5,481 bases of DNA, taken from positions 1 to 5,481 of the forward strand of contig WLDR01000099.1 in the NCBI GenBank assembly GCA_009704705.1, read 5' to 3'. Shown here in pieces: positions 1 to 5,481 of the stretch. Numbering within the stretch: the stretch's first letter is position 1; each line of letters opens with the position of its first letter. Position numbers and translations under genes: made by a program. Under the pieces are notes generated by a model. The model was not told the origin of the DNA and searched no databases. It saw only the letters and a program-made list of their open reading frames with translations. This DNA is from Actinomycetota bacterium (GTDB taxonomy: Bacteria; Actinomycetota; Actinomycetes; Actinomycetales; Microbacteriaceae).

Positions 1-70
1 GTGCGAGTAGTCACAGTGCCCAAGTTTACGGGTATGGCTGGCTTCGGGATTTGCTCAGGCAACCGGCTCG

Positions 71-82
71 TAGACTGGTCAC
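71..82 (+). promoter_or_regulatory. Possible -10 element for a leaderless transcript of the operon
   Basis: The hexamer TAGACT at 71-76 fits the actinobacterial -10 pattern TANNNT and is followed by six bases and then GTG at 83. That spacing would put the transcription start on or next to the start codon. No Shine-Dalgarno-like sequence precedes position 83, as expected for a leaderless mRNA, a common class in actinobacteria. The -35 region (about 48-53) has no good match; TTGCTC at 51-56 is only 14 bases from the hexamer. The rest of 1-82 shows no convincing gene. A TAG at 8-10 could end an upstream gene, but too little of it is visible to tell. Confidence 0.3.
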
Positions 83-742
83 GTGGTGGCCCGCCAGATT
101 CATCTCGTGCGTCACGGCGAGGTATTCAACCCCGGCCGTGTGCTTTATGGGCGCATCCCCGGCTTCGGCCTTTCCGATCTGGGCGTTCGTATGGCGACAC
201 TCGCGGCGAGTGACCTGGCTGCCCGTGACCGCACTTTTTCACGGATCATCGCGTCACCACTTCAACGCACCCGCGAGTCGGCGGAACCGGTCTCACTGGC
301 GTTGGGCCTCGCCGTTGATATCGACGAGCGCATCATCGAACCGACGAACGAATTCGAAGGAAATCAGATGCGTGGCCGCGACTCCGCGGTGCTGAAGCCT
401 CGAAATTGGAAGTACCTGCTGAATCCGTTTCGCCCGAGTTGGGGCGAGCCGTACCGGTCGATTGTCAACCGCATGATGACGGCGATTGTCGAAGCCGGAG
501 AATCGGTTTCGGACGGAGACGTCGTACTCGTGAGTCATCAATTGCCGATTTGGATGGTCAATCGCCACCTGTCGCGAAAGTCGCTCGCGCACTTTCCGGG
601 TAGTCGGGAGTGTTCACTCTCTAGCATCACGACTCTCGAGTGGCTCGACCCTGCTAATCCGAGCGCGGGGCTGCACGTCGTCGGTTACGTCGAACCCGCA
701 AACGAGTTGCTCGAGGGCTCACTCGATGTGGGAGCCGTGTGA
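83..742 (+). CDS. Histidine phosphatase family protein (phosphoglycerate mutase-like), first gene of the cytochrome c maturation operon
   Basis: This 219-residue cytoplasmic protein belongs to the histidine phosphatase superfamily. The RHGE motif is at residues 10-13 (His11 is the phospho-accepting histidine), a second phosphate-pocket arginine is in SPLQRT (Arg62), acidic candidates for the proton donor lie around Glu86-Glu92, and the second catalytic histidine is in VSHQ (His152). The length suits small phosphatases of this family, and there is no signal peptide or membrane segment. The substrate cannot be read from sequence; a true glycolytic mutase is unlikely given the size and the context. 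The start is GTG at 83, because an in-frame TAG at 71-73 rules out anything earlier; GTG at 86 is an alternative. No ribosome binding site is visible. Its stop overlaps the tlpA start by one base, so the two are probably co-translated. The link to cytochrome c assembly is positional only. Confidence 0.9.
   Translation: MVARQIHLVRHGEVFNPGRVLYGRIPGFGLSDLGVRMATLAASDLAARDRTFSRIIASPLQRTRESAEPVSLALGLAVDIDERIIEPTNEFEGNQMRGRDSAVLKPRNWKYLLNPFRPSWGEPYRSIVNRMMTAIVEAGESVSDGDVVLVSHQLPIWMVNRHLSRKSLAHFPGSRECSLSSITTLEWLDPANPSAGLHVVGYVEPANELLEGSLDVGAV
730..734 (+). promoter_or_regulatory. Ribosome binding site that selects the tlpA start
   Basis: GGGAG lies within the last codons of the phosphatase gene. It is 7 bases from ATG at 742 but only 4 from the adjacent GTG at 739, so ATG at 742 is the better start. 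That ATG shares its A with the TGA stop of the preceding gene. Confidence 0.5.
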
Positions 743-1359
743 TGAGCCTGGCGAAGCGCACGCGGTCTGTTCGCGGGCCCGCTTCGGCGATTGCCGTTGC
801 GCTTGGGTGTGCGCTTCTGCTTTCGGGATGCGCATCCGACCCGCTCGCCGACCAATATCGTGCCGGTTCAGGCAAGAACTACATCGCCGGTGACGGTTCG
901 GTGACCGAGATTGTTCCCGAGAACCGAAGTGATGCGGTTGTGTTTGAGGGCGTGGATGAGTCCGGCGGGACCATCTCATCGCGTGAACTTTCCGGCGAGG
1001 TCATCGTCGTCAACTTCTGGTACGCCGGATGTGCGCCCTGTCGTGCCGAGGCGCCCGTGTTGGAGGAGGCCTTCGAGGACTCCGCTTCGACGGGCGTCGC
1101 GTTCGTCGGAGTTAATGTTCGCGACCAAGCGGAGACAGCTCAAACGTTCAATAAGGAATTTGGCGTGACGTATTCGAGCATCATCGATACGAACGGCCAG
1201 GCGCAGCTCGCATTTGCGACGAACGTTCCGCCGAATGCTGTGCCGACAACTCTTGTGCTCGATCGACAGGGACGCGTCGCTGCCCGAATCCTGGGCCAGC
1301 TCAAGAATGCATCGATTTTGACCACGATTATTTCTGACGTCGCCGCCGAGAAGAACTAA
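742..1359 (+). CDS. tlpA: TlpA/ResA-type thiol-disulfide oxidoreductase, predicted lipoprotein
   Basis: This 205-residue protein is predicted to sit on the outer face of the membrane and reduce the heme-binding cysteines of apocytochrome c, using electrons supplied by CcdA. A basic N-terminus (KRTR), a hydrophobic stretch at about 14-28 and the lipobox LLSGC predict cleavage and lipidation at Cys30. After a linker of about 50 residues the thioredoxin-like domain carries the active site WYAGCAPC (Cys97, Cys100). Glu103 aligns with the glutamate just after the active site of Bacillus ResA (CEPCKKE), which is important in that enzyme. The cis-proline loop is VPT at 167-169 and the fold continues through LVLDRQGRV. 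Anchoring by lipid differs from Bacillus ResA, which keeps an uncleaved membrane helix. The start at 742 is chosen for its ribosome binding site; GTG at 739 would add one residue. The name resA would be equally acceptable. Confidence 0.92.
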   Translation: MSLAKRTRSVRGPASAIAVALGCALLLSGCASDPLADQYRAGSGKNYIAGDGSVTEIVPENRSDAVVFEGVDESGGTISSRELSGEVIVVNFWYAGCAPCRAEAPVLEEAFEDSASTGVAFVGVNVRDQAETAQTFNKEFGVTYSSIIDTNGQAQLAFATNVPPNAVPTTLVLDRQGRVAARILGQLKNASILTTIISDVAAEKN

Positions 1360-1365
1360 GTCGAC

Positions 1366-2124
1366 ATGGGCGCAATCGTCTATTCGGGTGACCTCTGGCT
1401 CGCAATGCTGGTCGCGTTGGCCGCCGGCTTAGTTTCGTTCGCGTCGCCCTGCGTATTGCCGCTTGTTCCGGGGTATCTCGGCTACGTCGGCGGTTATGCC
1501 GACGGTGCAGCGAGGTCGGCTGCAGCGGGGGCGAACGAGCGCGCTCGCCGAGTGCGACTCGTGCTCGGTGCGACGCTCTTCGTTCTCGGCTTCACCGTCG
1601 TGTTCGTCGCGTTCGGAATCCTTTTTGGTGCCGCTGGCGCCGCTATTCGCCCGTGGCTCGACCCCATCACCCGCATTCTCGGCATCGGCGTCATCGTGCT
1701 CGGTCTTGTGTTTGTTGGGTTCTTCACGCGGTTTCAGCGCACGGCCAAGCTGCCGCTGCGACCGGCGACGGGGCTGATTGGGGCACCGCTTTTGGGCATC
1801 GTCTTCGGTCTGGGTTGGACTCCCTGCATTGGCCCCGCACTCGCGGCGGTTTTCGCATTGAGCCTCGACGGCGCTTCGCCAGGACGCGGCGCAGTCTTGG
1901 CCATCGCCTACTGCGTCGGCTTGGGATTCCCGTTCATCCTGCTGGCACTCGGCTTCGACTGGGCAACACGCAGTTTCGTGCTGCTTAAGCGCAACATCCG
2001 CACCATCAACATCGTTGGCGGAGTGATGTTGATCGTCATCGGCGCACTGATGGTCACCGGCCTGTGGTCGATATGGATGTCAGAACTGCAGGCGGTGATG
2101 AGCTCGTATGTCCCAGCAATCTAG
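1366..2124 (+). CDS. ccdA: Cytochrome c biogenesis protein CcdA (transmembrane thiol reductant carrier)
   Basis: This 252-residue integral membrane protein passes electrons from cytoplasmic thioredoxin to an extracytoplasmic acceptor, here most likely the TlpA-type protein encoded just upstream. It is the short CcdA form without the extra thioredoxin domains of DsbD. Six hydrophobic segments can be seen, near residues 10-43, 65-90, 100-120, 138-165, 175-197 and 213-233. The redox cysteines are both in family motifs: Cys29 in FASPCVLPLVPGY (first segment) and Cys154 in GWTPCIGP (fourth segment). A third cysteine, Cys183, sits in segment five. Start ATG at 1366 is firm on the upstream side because the in-frame stop of the preceding gene is only 6 bases away. 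The ribosome binding site is weak (GAGAAG at 1348-1353, 12 bases away), which suggests reinitiation after tlpA. The 3' end overlaps resB by 17 bases. Confidence 0.96.
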   Translation: MGAIVYSGDLWLAMLVALAAGLVSFASPCVLPLVPGYLGYVGGYADGAARSAAAGANERARRVRLVLGATLFVLGFTVVFVAFGILFGAAGAAIRPWLDPITRILGIGVIVLGLVFVGFFTRFQRTAKLPLRPATGLIGAPLLGIVFGLGWTPCIGPALAAVFALSLDGASPGRGAVLAIAYCVGLGFPFILLALGFDWATRSFVLLKRNIRTINIVGGVMLIVIGALMVTGLWSIWMSELQAVMSSYVPAI

Positions 2125-3715
2125 GGCGGAGACCACGGTCGTCAACCCGCAATTGGGACTGGCGGGTTGGTGGCGGTGGTTCTGGCGCCAGTTGACGAGC
2201 ATGCGCACGGCGCTGCTTCTTCTGTTGCTCTTGGCGATTGCCGCAATCCCCGGATCCCTCGTTCCGCAACGCTCCGCGGATCCGAACGGGGTAACGGCGT
2301 ACTTCGCTGACAACCCGGAACTCGCACCGGTGCTCGACTCTGTGCAACTGTTCGACGTTTATTCTTCGGCCTGGTTCTCGGCCATCTACCTATTGCTTTT
2401 CGTGTCACTCATCGGTTGCGTTGTGCCGCGGGTGAAGTTTCATTGGGATGCCCTGCGAAGCGACCCTCCGCGAACGCCGGCAAATCTGACTCGCCTTCCG
2501 GCGCACGAAGAGTTCACCGTGCCGGGTAAACCCGAAGCCGTTATCGAGAAGGCCCACGCCCTGCTCAAGCGCCAGGGCTATCGCACCGTCAGATTTGACG
2601 AATCCACCCCCACGGCACGAGGCGCGAAAGCCGCAACTGCGTCAACGCGTAGCCGACTGTCTGTTTCGGCCGAACGCGGATACGCGCGAGAGACCGGCAA
2701 CTTGCTCTTTCACGGCGCGCTCGTCGGGGTGCTTATCGCTGTCGGTTTCGGGGGCGGCGCCGGGTTTGCCGGCCAGCGAGTTATCTACGAAGGCCAGGCC
2801 TTCACGAACTCTCTGCTTGCCTACGACACGTTTAACCCGGGCCGCTGGTTCGATGCGTCGTCATTGACTCCTTACACAGTCACTCTCGATTCGTTCAATG
2901 TCACCTACGAAGAGCAAAACCAAGACGCCATTGGTCAACCACTCGACTACACGGCAAATGTCACGACTCAGCTCAAGGGCGAGGTTCCGCAACAGGCTGA
3001 AATCAAGGTCAATGAGCCATTGCGCTTTGGCAATACCGACATCTATTTGTTGGGTAACGGATACGCACCGCAGGTCACCGTTCGGGACCCGGAAGGCACG
3101 ATCGTTTTTCGCGACACCATCCCGTTCCTGCCACAAGACACCAACCTGACATCGGTGGGGGTTGTCAAGGTGCCAGATGGGCTTGATGAGCAACTGGGGC
3201 TCGTCGGATTCTTCTACCCGACCGTCAGTGCGGGCCACTCCGGAGCCTTCTTCTCGATGTATCCCGACCTGATTGACCCGATGCTCACTTTCAATGTGTG
3301 GAAGGGCGACCTCGGACTCAATGAAGGTATTCCGCGTTCGGTGTACGCGCTCGACACCTCAGGCATGACAAAACTCACCGGTCAACAGACCGCATTGGCG
3401 TCACTTGAGCTGAAACCGGGGGAGACGGTTGCGCTACCCGAAGGCCTCGGCACGGTGACGTTCGACGGGGTCAAGCGCTTCGTTTCGCTCGATGTTCACA
3501 ACGATCCCGCGCAGATTTGGGTGTTGTTCTTCGCTTTACTGTCGCTCGGGTCGCTCCTGTTCTCGCTCTTCATTCCGCGTCGACGGGTGTGGGTTGCGGT
3601 GACGCAGGCCGACAAGTCGAGTTCAACCGTGAGCATCGCAGCCCTCGCGCGTGGCGACGATGTGACTCTCGATGATCGCGTTCGCGAACTCGGCGAGCTC
3701 ATTCGTCGCGCGTGA
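2108..3715 (+). CDS. resB: Cytochrome c biogenesis protein ResB (System II synthase subunit)
   Basis: This 535-residue membrane protein forms, with CcsB, the System II synthase that exports heme and attaches it to apocytochrome c. Four membrane segments are visible. Segment 1 (about 33-52) ends in PGSLVPQR, segment 2 is at about 89-107, segment 3 at about 198-220 and segment 4 at about 470-489. The long stretch of about 220-468 between segments 3 and 4 is the extracytoplasmic domain. A cytoplasmic loop of about 108-197 contains an Ala/Ser/Thr/Arg-rich part near 175-188. His202 in NLLFHGAL, at the start of segment 3, matches the conserved membrane histidine of ResB/Ccs1 proteins, a heme ligand on the cytoplasmic side in the fused CcsBA enzyme. 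The only cysteine is Cys104. The start ATG lies inside ccdA, in another frame; GGTGAT at 2094-2099 is a loose ribosome binding match. The C-terminal tail after RRR is polar and cytoplasmic. Confidence 0.95.
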   Translation: MSQQSRAETTVVNPQLGLAGWWRWFWRQLTSMRTALLLLLLLAIAAIPGSLVPQRSADPNGVTAYFADNPELAPVLDSVQLFDVYSSAWFSAIYLLLFVSLIGCVVPRVKFHWDALRSDPPRTPANLTRLPAHEEFTVPGKPEAVIEKAHALLKRQGYRTVRFDESTPTARGAKAATASTRSRLSVSAERGYARETGNLLFHGALVGVLIAVGFGGGAGFAGQRVIYEGQAFTNSLLAYDTFNPGRWFDASSLTPYTVTLDSFNVTYEEQNQDAIGQPLDYTANVTTQLKGEVPQQAEIKVNEPLRFGNTDIYLLGNGYAPQVTVRDPEGTIVFRDTIPFLPQDTNLTSVGVVKVPDGLDEQLGLVGFFYPTVSAGHSGAFFSMYPDLIDPMLTFNVWKGDLGLNEGIPRSVYALDTSGMTKLTGQQTALASLELKPGETVALPEGLGTVTFDGVKRFVSLDVHNDPAQIWVLFFALLSLGSLLFSLFIPRRRVWVAVTQADKSSSTVSIAALARGDDVTLDDRVRELGELIRRA

Positions 3716-3722
3716 GAATCCT

Positions 3723-3726
3723 AGGA
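3723..3726 (+). promoter_or_regulatory. Ribosome binding site favouring the GTG start of ccsB
   Basis: AGGA lies in the short gap after resB, 8 bases before GTG at 3735, which is good spacing. The alternative ATG at 3726 overlaps this element and has only a weaker GAGA at 3714-3717 upstream. Confidence 0.45.
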
Positions 3727-3734
3727 TGGGCTTC

Positions 3735-4607
3735 GTGACCGACTCTCTCTCGCAGTTCTCCGTTCTGGCGCTGTACTCGTCGATGGCCGTGTACGCGATC
3801 GCGTTCATCCTGTACACGCTCGACCTTGCCGGCATCGGGCCGGCCAGGTTCAAGCTCGTGCGCATCGGGCTGAGCCTGACGTGGCTGGGCTTCGTGCTGC
3901 AGTCTGTGGCGACCGTGCTGCGGGGCGTGGCCGCCGGCCGAGTGCCCTGGGCAAACATGTACGAGTTCGCCATGACCGGAACCCTCATGATCGTTCTCGT
4001 CTACTTGCTCGTGAACCTCAAGTGGGACCTCAAATTCCTCGGATCATTCGTGACCGGTCTCGTCGTGTTGCTCCTGGGAATGTCGGCCACGCGCTTCTAC
4101 GTCGAAGTTGTTCCGCTTCCGCCGGCATTGCAGTCGTATTGGCTCGTGATTCACGTGTTCGTCGCATCGCTCGCTACCGGCTTCTTCGCGTTGGGCTTCG
4201 CGCTGTCGCTTGCGCAGGTCTTGCAAGAGCGCCGTGAGCGCGCGGTTTCTGCGGCTGTGGCAAAGCGATGGGCGTGGCTGTCGCGCTTCCCAGAGTCGGC
4301 AACACTCGAGAACTATGCGTACCGCTTGATCGTCGTCGGCTTTGTTCTTTGGACGTTCACCCTGATTGCCGGGGCGATCTGGGCTGAGCGGGCGTGGGGT
4401 CGTTATTGGGGCTGGGACGTGAAGGAGGTCTGGACCTTCATCATCTGGACCATCTACGCCGGATACCTGCACGCCCGATCGACGCGCGGTTGGCGTGGTA
4501 CTCGGTCGGCGGTGCTTGCGATGATCGGGTTCGCGTCGGTTTTGTTCAACTTCACCGTGGTGAACATCTTCTTCAAGGGTTTGCACGCGTATAGCGGGTT
4601 GAAATAG
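3735..4607 (+). CDS. ccsB: Cytochrome c biogenesis protein CcsB (ResC/CcsA type), heme-handling synthase subunit
   Basis: This 290-residue polytopic membrane protein (about eight segments) is the heme-binding partner of ResB. The heme-handling WWD motif lies in WGRYWGWDVKEVW (Trp221-Trp233), between segments. Three histidines sit where the family expects them: His140 in VIHVF, His246 in YLHAR and His284 in GLHAY near the C-terminus. By comparison with the fused CcsBA enzyme, His140 and His284 should hold heme at the outer site, and His246 with ResB His202 at the membrane site. The family motif VPWANMYEF is at residues 70-78. The protein has no cysteine, so thiol chemistry must come from the TlpA/CcdA pair. 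Start choice is uncertain. GTG at 3735 has the best ribosome binding site; ATG at 3726 adds three residues; ATG at 3672 would overlap resB by 44 bases and add an atypical leader. The name follows the actinobacterial convention; ccsA and resC are synonyms. Confidence 0.94.
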   Translation: MTDSLSQFSVLALYSSMAVYAIAFILYTLDLAGIGPARFKLVRIGLSLTWLGFVLQSVATVLRGVAAGRVPWANMYEFAMTGTLMIVLVYLLVNLKWDLKFLGSFVTGLVVLLLGMSATRFYVEVVPLPPALQSYWLVIHVFVASLATGFFALGFALSLAQVLQERRERAVSAAVAKRWAWLSRFPESATLENYAYRLIVVGFVLWTFTLIAGAIWAERAWGRYWGWDVKEVWTFIIWTIYAGYLHARSTRGWRGTRSAVLAMIGFASVLFNFTVVNIFFKGLHAYSGLK

Positions 4608-4642
4608 TTGATCACTCTTCGACGTGTTCTGACCTGACTCCG

Positions 4643-5481
4643 CTAGATCAAGGCATGTACGCGGGAGAGTCGTTCCCTCCACGCCGCTGTGCGCGCAGGT
4701 GCAGCCGCGTGCCGAGCGAGTAGCTCCTGGCTGACCTCCGGTCGCGATACGTCAATGTGTCCATCAACTGGCAGCAGCGGCGAATCCGTGACGTCTGCGG
4801 CCAAGAGAGCGGCCGTGCCGAGCCCGCAGTCGAATTCGAGTTCAGGGAGCGCGCCTGCCAGGTGTGCACCCATGGCGACTCCGACCGACGTGTCGAGTGC
4901 GCTCGAGACAACTGCCGGAAGACCGGCCTGTCGAACGATGTCAAGGGCTCGGGATAAGCCCCCGAGCGGCTGGACCTTGATGACAAGGATGTCGGCCGCG
5001 CCAACACGAGAAACTTCTAAGGGATCAGTCTCGCGCCGCACACTTTCGTCGGCCGCGACGGGAATGCCCATGTACGAGATGCGTGCGCGAAGCTCGGCGA
5101 GTTCGGCAATGCTTGCACACGGCTGCTCGACATATTCGAGATCAAACTGAGCCAACGCATGAATTGCATGTTCAGCTTCATCAACGTTCCATGCACCGTT
5201 GGCATCGACTCGAATGCGCCCCTCGGCACCCAGTGCGTTTCGAGCAGCTCGAACTCGCTCGACGTCGTCGGCCAGGGTCGAACCGGGCCCGGCAACCTTG
5301 ACCTTTGCCGTTCGCGAACCTGCAAACCGAGCCAACACGGCATCGACGTCAGCTGCAGGAACTGCCGGCACGGTCGCGTTCACCGGGATGCGTCTTCGCA
5401 CGACGGGAGCCAACTCCTCCCAACCGAACTCAATCGCGGCACGCAGCCACGCGACTGATTCCTCGTCGGAGTAATCCTCGA
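4643..5481 (-). CDS. menC: o-Succinylbenzoate synthase MenC, N-terminal part missing (runs off the window end)
   Basis: This enolase-superfamily enzyme dehydrates SHCHC (2-succinyl-6-hydroxy-2,4-cyclohexadiene-1-carboxylate) to o-succinylbenzoate in menaquinone biosynthesis, in the cytoplasm. Some 278 C-terminal residues are visible. Counted from the window edge, the catalytic set is complete: the KxK motif in TAKVKVAG (Lys59, Lys61), metal ligands Asp92 (RVDANGAW), Glu118 (YVEQP) and Asp144 (AADES), and the opposing lysine Lys168 (VIKVQPLGG). The open frame continues past 5413 to the edge with MenC-like sequence (SVAWLRAAIEFGW), so the TTG at 5413 is an internal leucine codon and not the start. 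The missing part would be the capping domain and first strands. It converges on ccsB, with 35 bp between the two stops. Related dipeptide epimerases share this fold, but the sequence around IPVNATVPAV and the respiratory context favour MenC. Confidence 0.92.
   Translation of the reverse strand, partial: EDYSDEESVAWLRAAIEFGWEELAPVVRRRIPVNATVPAVPAADVDAVLARFAGSRTAKVKVAGPGSTLADDVERVRAARNALGAEGRIRVDANGAWNVDEAEHAIHALAQFDLEYVEQPCASIAELAELRARISYMGIPVAADESVRRETDPLEVSRVGAADILVIKVQPLGGLSRALDIVRQAGLPAVVSSALDTSVGVAMGAHLAGALPELEFDCGLGTAALLAADVTDSPLLPVDGHIDVSRPEVSQELLARHAAAPARTAAWRERLSRVHALI

Noticed and set aside
1..395. Open frames at the left edge (1-213 and 51-395) as possible tail of an upstream gene
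   Set aside because: Both run deep into the phosphatase gene in other frames and give Arg/Pro/Ser-rich sequence with no family features. An upstream gene could end at the TAG at 8-10, but that cannot be supported from three codons.
2861..3238. 125-codon minus-strand open frame inside resB
   Set aside because: It is antisense to the ResB extracytoplasmic domain, which is coherent; no recognisable motif or ribosome binding site supports it.
1426..3540. TTA leucine codons in ccdA and resB as a sign of tRNA-limited (bldA-like) control
   Set aside because: That control is known from Streptomyces. At this more moderate G+C level a few TTA codons are expected and carry no special meaning.
4591..4651. 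Short inverted repeats TAGCGG/CCGCTA (4591-4596, 4640-4645) and TTGATC/GATCAA (4608-4613, 4646-4651) as a bidirectional terminator
   Set aside because: Stems are only 6 bp, with loops of 43 and 32 bases; the two pairings are interleaved so they cannot nest; and there is no T-run. Chance is a sufficient explanation.
4044..4682. 212-codon open frame on the minus strand opposite ccsB and the menC 3' end
   Set aside because: It lies antisense to a well-supported membrane protein gene. Its product is Arg/His/Gln-rich with no family resemblance, typical of a GC-rich shadow frame.
4689..5150. 153-codon open frame on the plus strand opposite menC
   Set aside because: The product is low-complexity Ser/Ala/Arg/Thr-rich. 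The minus strand carries a complete catalytic set of MenC, so this is a shadow.
5411..5413. TTG as the start codon of menC, giving a complete 256-residue gene
   Set aside because: The frame stays open and MenC-like from here to the window edge, so the codon is an internal leucine and the gene is truncated by the window.

Overview
The window comes from a GC-rich bacterium (about 60% G+C by eye) and most resembles an actinobacterium, plausibly of the Microbacteriaceae. That placement is inferred from protein style and gene order and was not tested by a database search. The gene content is housekeeping and respiratory. There is no sign of mobile elements, CRISPR arrays, RNA genes or long repeats.

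Positions 83-4607 hold five tightly packed plus-strand genes that look like one operon. They are a histidine phosphatase of unassigned role, a TlpA/ResA-type thioredoxin lipoprotein, the membrane thiol transporter CcdA, and the two cytochrome c synthase subunits ResB and CcsB (also called ResC or CcsA). Junctions are a 1-nt overlap, a 6-nt gap, a 17-nt overlap and a 19-nt gap, so translational coupling is likely. Together the last four genes form a full System II (Ccs) cytochrome c maturation pathway. CcdA carries reducing power from the cytoplasm across the membrane. The TlpA/ResA protein uses it to reduce the CXXCH cysteines of apocytochrome c. ResB and CcsB carry heme outward and attach it. 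The expected heme-binding residues are all present: one membrane histidine in ResB, and three histidines plus the WWD motif in CcsB. In actinobacteria the usual client is the diheme cytochrome c subunit QcrC of the bc1-aa3 supercomplex, but no cytochrome gene lies in this window.

Positions 1-82 hold no convincing gene. They end in a -10-like hexamer placed so that transcription could start at the GTG start codon of the first gene.

Positions 4643-5481 hold, on the minus strand and facing the operon tail to tail, most of menC (o-succinylbenzoate synthase, menaquinone biosynthesis). Its N-terminal part lies beyond the window end. Only 35 bp separate it from ccsB and no clear terminator is visible between them. 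Both loci serve the electron transport chain: menaquinone carries electrons to the cytochrome bc1 complex, whose c-type heme subunit needs the operon's products.

I found no evidence for an undescribed system. The most open points are the role of the phosphatase, the possible leaderless start of the operon, and the terminator-free convergent junction.
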